NCBI RefSeq assembly: GCF_000423605.1
Contig: NZ_AUIH01000039.1
Location: 1 to 37,981 of the forward strand
Source: Saccharospirillum impatiens DSM 12546
GTDB taxonomy: Bacteria > Pseudomonadota > Gammaproteobacteria > Pseudomonadales > Natronospirillaceae
DNA length: 37,981 nt
Direction of reading: 5' to 3'
Position numbers and translations under genes: made by a program. Below are positions 1 to 7,304 of this stretch, piece after piece (position 1 is the first letter of the stretch; each line of letters begins with the position of its first letter). Under the pieces are notes generated by a model, which was not told the origin of the DNA, searched no databases, and saw nothing but the letters and a program-made list of their open reading frames with translations.

Positions 1-292
1 GGTCCTGATACAGCTGCCAAGGCTGCTCTTGGTTCACCCGGCTGAAGCTGCTGCGGGAAATGACTCTGATGCCGATGTGAAAGAGCTTGTTCCTTTGGAC
101 TTTAAGGTTTTCGACGACGTCGCGAATGCTTGATCGGCCAGTGACCTGCAGTGTCAACAGCAGGACGAACTGATCAAAGCGAGAGAACTTCCGGAATTTC
201 TGGCCTGTGTGATGCGTTCTCGCCAGTCGGTCAAACTCCGACTTTGAAACAAGTTTTAGAAATTGGGCGACGATTGTATTAACATGGGCCAT
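1..292 (-). CDS. IS4-family transposase, N-terminal part (DUF4372 domain)
   Basis: The minus strand from 292 reads as an open N-terminus beginning MAHVNTIVAQFLKLV, followed by a segment containing FDRLARTHHTGQKFRKFSR and SIRDVVENLKVQRNKLFHIG. This is the typical N-terminal DUF4372 domain of a large group of IS4-family transposases. These enzymes act in the cytoplasm and move the element by cut-and-paste with a DDE catalytic core. The catalytic residues lie beyond the window edge, so it cannot be said whether the enzyme is intact. The gene is cut by the edge at codon 97. Its direction is opposite to the interrupted mrp operon. Confidence 0.85.
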   Translation of the reverse strand, partial: MAHVNTIVAQFLKLVSKSEFDRLARTHHTGQKFRKFSRFDQFVLLLTLQVTGRSSIRDVVENLKVQRNKLFHIGIRVISRSSFSRVNQEQPWQLYQD

Positions 293-394
293 GGGCTTAG
301 ATTTCCAGGTTAGTAACGTTTGTTGTGGTGACATAATTTTACCAACTTTTTGATTTCTAAGCCCTTTTTATTTCCCTAACTGTGGGACAGCAGT
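1..394 (-). mobile_element. IS4-type insertion sequence (DUF4372 transposase), partial, inserted in mrpD
   Basis: The first 390 or so bases are the 5' end of an insertion sequence on the minus strand: a transposase start, about 80 bases of leader, and a probable terminal repeat around 374-394 (CTAACTGTGGGACAGCAGTG). To its right the mrpD reading frame resumes at once. The other end of the element lies outside the window, so the target duplication cannot be read and the boundary is uncertain by a few bases. The position of the junction inside a conserved gene is good evidence for an insertion. Confidence 0.8.
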
Positions 395-1591
395 GAGGGC
401 AAATATTTTCACTCCCTGATGATGTATCAGCTGATGGGCGTCAACGGTGCGTTTCTAACCGGCGATATATTCAACCTCTTCGTCTTCTTTGAAGTACTGC
501 TCATTGCCTCCTACGCCTTGCTGATACACGGCGGCGGCAAGCAAAAAACCCAGGCGAACGTTCACTACATCGTACTGAACCTGATCGGCTCTGCGTTCTT
601 TCTGTTCGCACTCGGCATGCTCTACGGCACGCTCGGCACCCTGAACATGGCACAAATGTCGACTCGCATTGCCAGCCTGACCCCCGGCGCCAGCATACTG
701 GCTGAAGCCGGTGCCCTGTTGCTGCTGGTTGTCTTCGGTTTAAAAGCCGCGATGATGCCCCTGCATTTCTGGTTGCCCAAAGCTTATGCCTCGGCCAGTG
801 CCCCGGTCGCGGCCATGTTTGCCATCATGACCAAGGTGGGGATCTACAGTATTTTTCGGGTACACACCGTGGTGTTCGGTGAACAGGCCGGGGACCTGGC
901 CTTTGTGGCTATCCCCTGGATCTGGCCACTGGCCCTGCTGACACTGGCAATAGGTGCGGTAGGCGTTCTGGCGGCGCCGACTCTGCGCACACTGGTCGCC
1001 AACCTGATCCTGATTTCCGCTGGCACCTTGCTGATTGCCGTTGTGTTGCTCAATACCCAGGCCGTCATCGGCGGACTTTACTATCTGGTGCACACCACCC
1101 TGGTAACCGGGGCTCTGTTTCTACTGGCCGATCTGATTGCCCAGCAACGCGGTCAGGCATCCGATCGCTTCGTTGTCTCCCGGCCGATGAAGCAGGCGCC
1201 TCTGCTCGGACTGTTATTTTTCATCGGTGCTGTCACGGTCGCCGGTTTACCGCCGCTGTCCGGTTTTGTTGGCAAGGCACTGTTGCTGCAGGCGGCTGAA
1301 ACTCCCGCGGAGATGGGGTGGGTATGGTCGACCATACTGCTCAGCAGCCTGGCCGTGATTGTTGCACTGTCCAGAGCCGGCACAAACCTGTTCTGGCATG
1401 TGTCCGGCACCAAAACGGGCACCGAAAACGCCCAGCCGATTCAGCTCATTGCCATTGCCTTGCTGCTGCTTGCTTCACCGGCACTGGTTATACTGGGTGG
1501 TCCCGCTACCGAGTTTGCCGAGGCGGCGGCCCTGCAAATGCAACAAATGTACCCCGCCGTCCAGACCCTGATCGCGGAGAGCCAGCCATGA
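395..1591 (+). pseudogene. mrpD: mrpD, Na+/H+ antiporter subunit D, 5' end lost to an IS insertion
   Basis: This is the membrane-embedded, NuoL/M/N-like subunit of the Mrp (Mnh) multisubunit cation/proton antiporter. The frame is recognisable from about 395 (SEGKYFHSLMMYQ, matching the family pattern EGRYFHPLxQ) and runs to a TGA at 1589. The conserved GVNGAFLTGDIFNLFVFFEV block and many hydrophobic helices are present. Full-length MrpD is about 490-510 residues; roughly the first 100 are missing because the IS4-type element ends at about 394. An in-frame TAA at 377-379 lies in the element. The ATG at 419 could initiate a truncated protein of 390 residues that lacks the first helices and is unlikely to work. 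The stop overlaps the mrpE start (ATGA). The insertion may be polar on mrpEFG unless the element supplies a promoter. Confidence 0.88.
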
Positions 1592-2076
1592 GACGCCTGT
1601 TTCCGTTTCCCTACCTGAGTTTACTGCTGCTAATTACCTGGCTGCTGATGAACAACAGCGTGTCGCCCGGCCAGATTCTGCTGGGCGGAATCCTGGCGCT
1701 GGTCATTCCGCTGGGCACTGCATCCATGCGCAAAACCCAGCCAACGCTGAAAAAGCCCTTTCTGGCGGTCAAATACTTGCTGATGTTGATGGGTGACATC
1801 ATTGTCTCCAATATTGAAGTCGCCATTCAGGTTCTGGGACCGGTGCGCAACATCACGCCCGGGTTCATCGCCGTACCACTCGACATTTCTCAGGACTTGC
1901 CCATTACCCTGCTCGCCAGCAGCATTTCGCTCACACCGGGCACCGTCAGCCTGGAGGTGTCGGAAGACAAACAATGGCTCTATGTTCACGTGCTGAACCT
2001 GGTTGACGAAGCCGGCACCATTGCCAACATCAAACAACGCTATGAGTCACCGCTCAGGGAGATTTTCGGATGCTGA
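1588..2076 (+). CDS. mrpE: Na+/H+ antiporter subunit MrpE
   Basis: A 162-residue inner-membrane protein of the MrpE/MnhE family, a small subunit of the Mrp antiporter complex. Two hydrophobic segments at the N-terminus (FPYLSLLLLITWLLMNNSV and a glycine-rich stretch near residue 30) are followed by a third near residue 60. Then comes the conserved soluble part with PGFIAVPL and TLLASSISLTPGTVSLEV, a hallmark of the family. The start at 1588 overlaps the mrpD stop by four bases and the end overlaps mrpF by seven, so the genes were made to be co-translated. The gene looks intact, but its upstream operon is broken by the IS in mrpD. Confidence 0.93.
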   Translation: MRRLFPFPYLSLLLLITWLLMNNSVSPGQILLGGILALVIPLGTASMRKTQPTLKKPFLAVKYLLMLMGDIIVSNIEVAIQVLGPVRNITPGFIAVPLDISQDLPITLLASSISLTPGTVSLEVSEDKQWLYVHVLNLVDEAGTIANIKQRYESPLREIFGC

Positions 2077-2339
2077 CCCTTGTCGTACTGATCAGTTGCA
2101 CTTTTGTCGGTGTCGGGCTGTTGTTGAACCTGTGGCGATTGCTCAAAGGGCCGAGCGTACTCGACCGGGTGCTGGCGCTCGATACCATGTACATCAACAG
2201 CATCGCCCTGATCGTTTTACTCGGCCTGTACTTTGGCTCGCCTCTGTATTTTGAGGGCGCCTTGCTCATTGCCATGCTGGGTTTTGTCAGCACGGCTGCC
2301 CTGTGCAAGTATCTCGTGCGCGGTGACTTAATCGAATAA
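2070..2339 (+). CDS. mrpF: Na+/H+ antiporter subunit MrpF
   Basis: An 89-residue, three-helix inner-membrane subunit of the Mrp antiporter. The family signature is visible: GPSVLDRVLALDTMYINSIAL in the middle, with the conserved Asp-Arg pair at the end of the first loop, then FEGALLIAMLGFVSTAALCKYL in the last helix. Length is normal for MrpF. The start lies within the last codons of mrpE (seven-base overlap), pointing to translational coupling. A 46-base gap separates it from mrpG. Confidence 0.93.
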   Translation: MLTLVVLISCTFVGVGLLLNLWRLLKGPSVLDRVLALDTMYINSIALIVLLGLYFGSPLYFEGALLIAMLGFVSTAALCKYLVRGDLIE

Positions 2340-2385
2340 CGCCCGGCGGCCTATGCCGCCGGTCAACCTTTTGTGGAGTTGTTCA

Positions 2386-2745
2386 ATGAACCTGTTTGTA
2401 GAATGGCTGGTCATCATCCTGTTGTTGCTGGGTGCCTTTTTCCTGATGGTCGGTTCCATTGGTCTGGCCAAACTGCCTGATTTTTACACCCGCTTGCATG
2501 CCCCAACCAAAGCCTCGACGCTGGGTATTGGCGCTGTGCTGATTGCTTCAACGTTGTTTTTCAGTGTGAACCAGGATGGCATCAGCGTGAAGGAACTGGT
2601 GATCACCCTGTTTCTGTTCATCACCGCACCGATCACCGCCCACATGATGGGCAAGGCGGCAATGCACAAGGAAAAACCGGCGCTCGAGCGCACACAGAAC
2701 CGGCACTTGCAGGATCCTGCCCGCCATCGCCAGCCGCCGACGTAA
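2386..2745 (+). CDS. mrpG: Na+/H+ antiporter subunit MrpG
   Basis: The last subunit of the Mrp antiporter operon, 119 residues, with three predicted membrane helices. The family motif GSIGLAKLPDFYTRLHAPTKASTLG is clear at about residues 24-48, followed by a TAPITAHMMGKAA helix. The ATG at 2386 was chosen over an in-frame ATG at 2353 because it has a purine-rich site (GTGGAG) about ten bases upstream and gives the usual hydrophobic N-terminus. The C-terminal 25 residues are hydrophilic and variable. This is the last gene of the mrp set; no terminator hairpin is obvious just after it. Confidence 0.92.
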   Translation: MNLFVEWLVIILLLLGAFFLMVGSIGLAKLPDFYTRLHAPTKASTLGIGAVLIASTLFFSVNQDGISVKELVITLFLFITAPITAHMMGKAAMHKEKPALERTQNRHLQDPARHRQPPT

Positions 2746-3026
2746 TCTACCGGTCGTCAAAGATCAGTCCATCCTGCAGCGGTGCACCTACCGCTGGTAA
2801 AACTGAGTGTCTGCTCACAAATCCAACACAAACTTGAGGTTTCCCCTGAGTCTTTGCTCAAGTTGATTTGACACCCTTCCCGCTCACTGCTTTTCTTGCC
2901 CATGCACTTAACGTTGTCGCGATCCGGAATCGTGAAGTGGCTTGGGTGTCCCGTATTGTGTTGCTGTCTGCGTGGACAAGGAACATCCACTGGTGCATGT
3001 GCACCAGCATAGGGACGGGCTCACTG
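2746..3026. other. Intergenic region between mrpG and the unknown gene cluster
   Basis: A 281-base stretch with no supported gene. An open frame starting at 2868 runs in frame into the next gene, but its first 53 codons are unlike a protein of this family, so they were left out. The only clear structure is the 18-base palindrome at 2990-3007. The promoter of the 3027-12502 cluster is most likely here, though I could not pick a convincing -35/-10 pair. Confidence 0.5.
2990..3007. promoter_or_regulatory. Perfect palindrome, candidate operator before the cluster
   Basis: CTGGTGCA-TG-TGCACCAG, two perfect 8-base arms with a two-base centre. It lies 19 bases before the ATG at 3027 and only a few bases before the probable ribosome binding site (AGGGACG). 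Its size and symmetry fit a dimeric regulator site; it could also fold as a short hairpin in the leader mRNA. No regulator gene lies next to it, so its partner is unknown. Confidence 0.45.
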
Positions 3027-4157
3027 ATGTCTGATGCTTCAGCCAGCGCTTCACCGCAAGCAACCCCGACAACGGGTGACCACAGACTGGTCATTTGCTC
3101 CATTGGACGGGCGACTCCAGCCTCGGCAAAATCCATCGCAATCGGGCTGGGTGTTTCGGTCCAAAGCGTACTCAGCGCCATTTACCAGGCACCGTCGACT
3201 CTGGTTGACAAGGTGTCGCCGGAAGTCGCCGAACAGCTGCAGTCATTGCTGACAAGCCTCGGTTTCGAAACACGAATCGACCCCTGCAGCCACCCCCTCA
3301 CACCGGCAAACGAACTCATTGATATTGCCGGCTACATCACCGACGTCCGGGCTTACGATCACATCCTCAGTGCATTGGCGCAGTTTCTGGGCACCACCCC
3401 GGAAGAATCCGCCCGCCTGCTCAACACACCTCCGGGCATTATTCTTGGCTCTGTCAGCCAGGCCACTCTGGCTGCATTGCGAGAGCGTCTTGGAACCGGC
3501 ATAGAGTTGATCGAATCCAACCCCCAGACCGCCCGCTACAGTGTATTTATGACCGACAACGGCACCGGGCAATCACGCAGAACCAGCCTTGAACTGCGCC
3601 GCCGGGGTTACCAGCCTATCGCTGACCAGGGGTGTGTACTCATCGATCTTGATAAACCCCGGGCCGACGCCCTCTGGTCTGCGTTTCAAAAGGCAAATAC
3701 CCTGAGAGTCATCAATCAGGACTTCCTGAGATACAACCTGGTATTAACCGGGCCTGGTGATGGCGCCACCCCCGGAGCCTGTCATGTCCTTCAGGAGCAA
3801 GCGGGAATACCTGAACACATCATTCCAAAACTGTTTACCAACACGCCCATCACCCTGATCGAAGCACTGCCCAGCAAAACCCTGGAATCCACCCTGCTGG
3901 CGTTGACCAAAGCCGGACTCAGCGTTCGCGCCGACCTGATCAGTTTCATGCCGCTGGGCTTGTCCATCACGCATACCCGGGAACCCAGGCAACTGAGGCA
4001 AACACTGCACTCTCTGGGTTTGATCGATTCAAGCCGCACCTTACCCGCCTTGCCCTTCAAACTGCCCTACGCCCTGCCAGAGCTTCAGGCCCGCGTGGTA
4101 CGCAGTGTGCTCGAAGCAACCGGAACATCAACAGAACTGGTCGAGGTTGCATCATGA
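3027..4157 (+). CDS. Unknown protein with tandem L7/L12-CTD-like repeats
   Basis: A 376-residue protein with no signal peptide or membrane segment, so probably cytoplasmic. I do not recognise it as a named family. It appears to contain about four repeats of roughly 65-70 residues (about 19-85, 95-165, 168-230 and 235-305). The repeats follow a strand, helix, helix, strand pattern such as LVICSIG...SAKSIAIGLGVS...A..Q.APSTLV...AEQLQSLLTSLGFE and LIDIAGY...ILSALAQFLG...SARLLNTPPGIIL. This resembles the C-terminal domain of ribosomal protein L7/L12 or ClpS-like folds, often used for protein binding; that resemblance is my inference. ATG 3027 was chosen because AGGGACG precedes it and the longer frame adds an unconvincing extension. 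The gene overlaps the next by four bases and heads the cluster. Confidence 0.7.
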   Translation: MSDASASASPQATPTTGDHRLVICSIGRATPASAKSIAIGLGVSVQSVLSAIYQAPSTLVDKVSPEVAEQLQSLLTSLGFETRIDPCSHPLTPANELIDIAGYITDVRAYDHILSALAQFLGTTPEESARLLNTPPGIILGSVSQATLAALRERLGTGIELIESNPQTARYSVFMTDNGTGQSRRTSLELRRRGYQPIADQGCVLIDLDKPRADALWSAFQKANTLRVINQDFLRYNLVLTGPGDGATPGACHVLQEQAGIPEHIIPKLFTNTPITLIEALPSKTLESTLLALTKAGLSVRADLISFMPLGLSITHTREPRQLRQTLHSLGLIDSSRTLPALPFKLPYALPELQARVVRSVLEATGTSTELVEVAS

Positions 4158-4786
4158 TGCAGGCCCAAAAAACACAGACTGACAAACCCTCGATCCCGGA
4201 CACCCATGCTTACCACCTTGGCGTGGCAGAAGCGGGAAAATGTTGCGCACTCAGAGGCGATCATGCCGAAGCCCTGCGTCATTATCGTGAAGCCATCAAA
4301 CTGGCTGTTTCTGCACGTGCTCCCGAAGTTTTTTTCAGGCACTACAGTCAGTGCGTGCTGGAAAGTCTCGAGTTAACCGGCAGCTATCAGGAGGTGCTGG
4401 ATTACTGCGAAAAAGCGGACCAGTACTATCAAACACTCGAACAAGACGCTGGCACTCAACGTCAGGTTCACGCCCGGGACCATGGCAGCATTCTCGAACG
4501 CCAGGGGCTGATACATGCCAAGCTTGGCGACCGTCAGTCTGCATTTGAGAGTCTGGAAAAAGCCCGCCGTCTCGCCGGTCAAAACACTCTGGGCCTGACC
4601 GAGCAGGTCATCGGATGGCTGCAGCGCGGCCTCCACCCTGATCTGGCACGACTGACAGACGCTCAACGAAAACACCATTACTTCAGCGTACGCCCCGACC
4701 AGGTCGACGCTCGCCGCGCGCACCCGTTACCGGCCGCAGCAGGCTCGGGTCGAAGTCCTATTCGTTCGCGCAAGTCCTTACTGTAA
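4154..4786 (+). CDS. Tetratricopeptide-repeat protein
   Basis: A 210-residue soluble protein with TPR-like helical repeats. One canonical unit is seen at about residues 26-52 (AGKCCALRGDHAEALRHYREAIKLA), another at about 60-95, and a third at about 112-145 (LERQGLIHAKLGDRQSAFESLEKARRLAG). TPRs bind partner proteins, so this may be an adaptor or chaperone for the proteins encoded downstream; that role is inferred from position only. The C-terminal 40 residues are basic and rich in Arg, Pro and Ser and look disordered. The ATG overlaps the previous stop (ATGA), implying translational coupling with the repeat protein. A strong hairpin follows the gene, separating it from the paralogue series. 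Confidence 0.75.
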   Translation: MMQAQKTQTDKPSIPDTHAYHLGVAEAGKCCALRGDHAEALRHYREAIKLAVSARAPEVFFRHYSQCVLESLELTGSYQEVLDYCEKADQYYQTLEQDAGTQRQVHARDHGSILERQGLIHAKLGDRQSAFESLEKARRLAGQNTLGLTEQVIGWLQRGLHPDLARLTDAQRKHHYFSVRPDQVDARRAHPLPAAAGSGRSPIRSRKSLL

Positions 4787-4792
4787 CAAGTG

Positions 4793-4821
4793 GGTTAAAA
4801 AGGCTTCCTGCCTTTTTAACC
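4793..4821 (+). terminator. Terminator or attenuator hairpin after the TPR gene
   Basis: GGTTAAAAAGGC-TTCCT-GCCTTTTTAACC forms a perfect 12-pair stem with a five-base loop. The A-run on one side and T-run on the other could stop transcription from either direction. It divides the two-gene head of the cluster from the paralogue run beginning at 4977, so the latter may have its own promoter or depend on partial read-through. Confidence 0.7.
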
Positions 4822-4948
4822 TAAAGGGAAAGCAAAGGCCTGGCCGTCTTTGATTTCATCGGAACATCCGAATTTTCGGACCAATTGTTCCGGTCACAGG
4901 CTGATGACATCAAGAGAATGTCAACCGCCTGTTGATCGACTGATCATC

Positions 4949-4962
4949 CCGCCCAAGGGCGG
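4949..4962 (+). promoter_or_regulatory. Short GC hairpin just upstream of the ribosome binding site
   Basis: CCGCCC-AA-GGGCGG is a perfect six-pair stem ending six bases before the GGAGG-type site for the gene at 4977. A hairpin so close to the site could affect translation or act as an mRNA stabiliser. With a two-base loop it would have to open one pair to fold, so a DNA-level inverted repeat is the other reading. Confidence 0.35.
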
Positions 4963-4976
4963 TCTGGAGGTAGGCA

Positions 4977-6767
4977 ATGGCAGACTATGATGGACTGACA
5001 CCCGGCCAGGTACTGGCAGATGCCAGTGTCGCCGAATTTATCAAGACACTGGGGCTGTCTATTGCCGAAGCACAACAGGCACTGGATGAAAACTCGGTAG
5101 AACAGATCGGCGAGTTTATTACGCCCCGGGAAGGCCTGGGTGGGCGTACGTTACTCGACCTCGGTTTGTCGCCTGCCTTCTATCACTATCAACACGCAGA
5201 CATCTCATGCTCTTTACAGCTGAGTTTGCGGGTCGAAAAAGACCTCAGTGTCGGGTTAAATCTGAACGGTTCATTCAACGACACTGAAACGTCCAATAGT
5301 GATCAGTCGGAATCCAGTGAAAGCACCGAAAGTGGTTCAAGCAACGTCTCACGGGAACGCACGGCGGAAATCAGCGTGCAAACCTCCAGCACCGGTGCCC
5401 TGACTCTGGGCGGCCGGAATTTCCCGATCAGCGGTGACGACCCCCTGGCACGCATTCGTGCTCTGCAGGAAGCGGTTACGTCAGATACCGGGGCCGGTGT
5501 GCCCCGATTGCTGTACCAACACCCCGATCGCGCCTTCACAATCGACACCGATGCCGAACCGGAGAAAGTCACGACAACCGACCGGACCGTTGCGTTCAAA
5601 GGGGGCGGCTTTGATCGCTGTGTCATTCAAATCGATGCCAACAGTGCAACCGACTACGCCTTCAATGGCACCACCACCGTCACCACCACCGCCCAGGCAT
5701 CACTGCAAGCCTACGCCGATCACGTTAAAACCGACGTTGAAGCGGCAGGGTACACCGCGACGCTTTACGCCCCCAGTGTTCCGATTGCCACGACCCATTT
5801 CAAAACCGGCAAGCATCACCTGGAAACCTTTGACGTCAATGGCACCACCTTTAACGACGACATGATTCAAAGCCTCGGCTACCTGGCGCAATTTGCGCGT
5901 GAGCACAACCTGGATCTCGACGTCGAAGGCTTTGCCGACGCCCAACCCTATCGCAATCAGCCAGCCTCCGCATCAGACCAAAGCAACATCGACCTGGGCA
6001 ACCGGCGGGCTGACGAAATCATCCGGCTGTTGGTCGGCCAGGGGATGCCAGCCAACAAAGTAGCGCGGAAAACGTCTAGGGGGTCGGCCGACGCCCGCAC
6101 TGCCGGCGGTACACCAGACAACGTGGCTTTTCGCAAAGCCCAAGTCCGGATCAGGAATCGTGCGGTCTATTACTTGCTGGTTCGCTCCCCTAATTCGAGC
6201 CTGACCATCGACAGTGTAACGCCCGACAAAACCACACCCGGCACCAGTGGCAACGGTTTTGCCTGGCTGTATCGTCCTCAACCGTTGTCGCTGTCCGGTA
6301 AGAAAGTCACCATCGAAGGGACCGACTTCCCATTCTCGGGTGGTTCGGTCGCAGGTCATGCCGCTGGTAGCCCATCGGCCTATGCTGAGAACCTGAAGAC
6401 CGACATCAATGCCAACGGCAGTGTCGACTTCAGCGCTTCGGCCGAAGCCAATGTGGTGACCATTTTTGGCAAGAGTACGCCGTTCCGGCTGACACTGGTT
6501 TCCTCGGAAGAGCGTTCCATTCAAATCAGTGGCACCGAAGGCATTACCGTCACCCGACAATTCTCCCGTACCGAATCATCGAGCCTTACCCGGCAAAACA
6601 CCGGCAATCGGGCAGTTGCAGTAGGCGCATCGCTGGACGTGCGGTTTTCCCGTCAGTTTGAAATGAACGTAACCGGCAATTCTTCCATTTCAGCCCGGCT
6701 GGTTTCCATACCCGCACCCCCGGAGTTTTTGGAAACCATTAAAACCTTTTTGGCACAAAACGATTGA
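4977..6767 (+). CDS. Cluster core protein 1: split core with OmpA-like insertion
   Basis: A 596-residue protein without a signal peptide. The shared core of this cluster is split in two. The N-terminal half has SIAEAQQALDENS at 28-40 and LGLSPAFYHYQ at 62-72; the C-terminal half at about 545-596 has FSRQFEMNVTGNSSISARLVS then IPAPPEFLETI. About 400 residues are inserted between them. The insert contains a Ser/Glu-rich linker (105-128), strand-rich repeats around FPISGDDPLARI (149-160) and FPFSGGSVAGH (451-461), and an OmpA-like domain at about 270-395. The OmpA-like part includes DVEGFADA and LGNRRADEIIRLLVGQGMPA, with the Asp and Arg positions that bind peptidoglycan in true OmpA domains. 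A good site (GGAGG) precedes ATG 4977. Function is unknown; it heads eight collinear genes. Confidence 0.75.
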   Translation: MADYDGLTPGQVLADASVAEFIKTLGLSIAEAQQALDENSVEQIGEFITPREGLGGRTLLDLGLSPAFYHYQHADISCSLQLSLRVEKDLSVGLNLNGSFNDTETSNSDQSESSESTESGSSNVSRERTAEISVQTSSTGALTLGGRNFPISGDDPLARIRALQEAVTSDTGAGVPRLLYQHPDRAFTIDTDAEPEKVTTTDRTVAFKGGGFDRCVIQIDANSATDYAFNGTTTVTTTAQASLQAYADHVKTDVEAAGYTATLYAPSVPIATTHFKTGKHHLETFDVNGTTFNDDMIQSLGYLAQFAREHNLDLDVEGFADAQPYRNQPASASDQSNIDLGNRRADEIIRLLVGQGMPANKVARKTSRGSADARTAGGTPDNVAFRKAQVRIRNRAVYYLLVRSPNSSLTIDSVTPDKTTPGTSGNGFAWLYRPQPLSLSGKKVTIEGTDFPFSGGSVAGHAAGSPSAYAENLKTDINANGSVDFSASAEANVVTIFGKSTPFRLTLVSSEERSIQISGTEGITVTRQFSRTESSSLTRQNTGNRAVAVGASLDVRFSRQFEMNVTGNSSISARLVSIPAPPEFLETIKTFLAQND

Positions 6768-6801
6768 AGGCCCATGAAACCATTCACCAGGAGCATCAGT
6801 C

Positions 6802-7266
6802 ATGAGTGAGGTACCAGCGGTTACCCGCTCGTTAATGTCGGCCCCGTTGCCGCAGATCATCGAGAAGCTGGGCGTTGCCATTGCCCAGGCTCAGTTGGCG
6901 CTGGACAAGAACTCCATCGAGATTGCCCAGTCACTGGCCGAGTCTGAAGTCGAGATCGGCGACACCACCTACAACTTGTTGTCGCTGGGTTTTGTGCCCA
7001 GCTTTTACGCCTTCACCGAGGCCACAGTCGAAGCCAAACTCAGCTTCAGCATGACAGAAAGCACCGAGACATCCGTCAATGTCGGGGTTCAGGTCGGCGT
7101 TCAATACGGCGTCTTTATGGCCGCCGCGTCGGTCGATGTTGGCTATGCCCGCAAGTTCTCGGTTTCGGCGGAAGGCATGTCATCGATTGCCGCGCGGCTG
7201 GTGTCACTGCCCGCACCCGAAACGTTTTTACTGTTATTAAAACAGCTATACCAGCAAGACATTTGA
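6802..7266 (+). CDS. Cluster core protein 2: minimal core
   Basis: At 154 residues this is the smallest and cleanest version of the shared core. An amphipathic helix occupies about 15-48 (PLPQIIEKLGVAIAQAQLALDKNS...). Then come LLSLGFVPSFYAFTEATVEAKLSFSM at about 59-84, a valine/alanine-rich strand segment, and the C-terminal YARKFSVSAEGMSSIAARLVS with LPAPETFLLLLKQL. No signal peptide, no membrane helix and no cysteine were noticed. The pattern (helix, paired strands, helix) suggests a subunit that packs into an oligomer, which is inference. The pattern is distantly reminiscent of DUF2589 proteins, also found as tandem paralogues, but the resemblance needs a profile search. It sits 34 bases after protein 1. 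Confidence 0.75.
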   Translation: MSEVPAVTRSLMSAPLPQIIEKLGVAIAQAQLALDKNSIEIAQSLAESEVEIGDTTYNLLSLGFVPSFYAFTEATVEAKLSFSMTESTETSVNVGVQVGVQYGVFMAAASVDVGYARKFSVSAEGMSSIAARLVSLPAPETFLLLLKQLYQQDI

Positions 7267-7304
7267 TCACCCGGAACTGAACAGTCAGCCAGAGGAGAAC
7301 GGCA

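Noticed and set aside
1318-1587. Upstream extension of mrpE
   Set aside because: It overlaps mrpD in another frame; the ATG at 1588 gives the normal MrpE N-terminus and the ATGA overlap.
2868-3026. N-terminal extension of the repeat protein
   Set aside because: The added 53 residues cover the probable operator, lack a ribosome site and do not look like folded protein; ATG 3027 is better placed.
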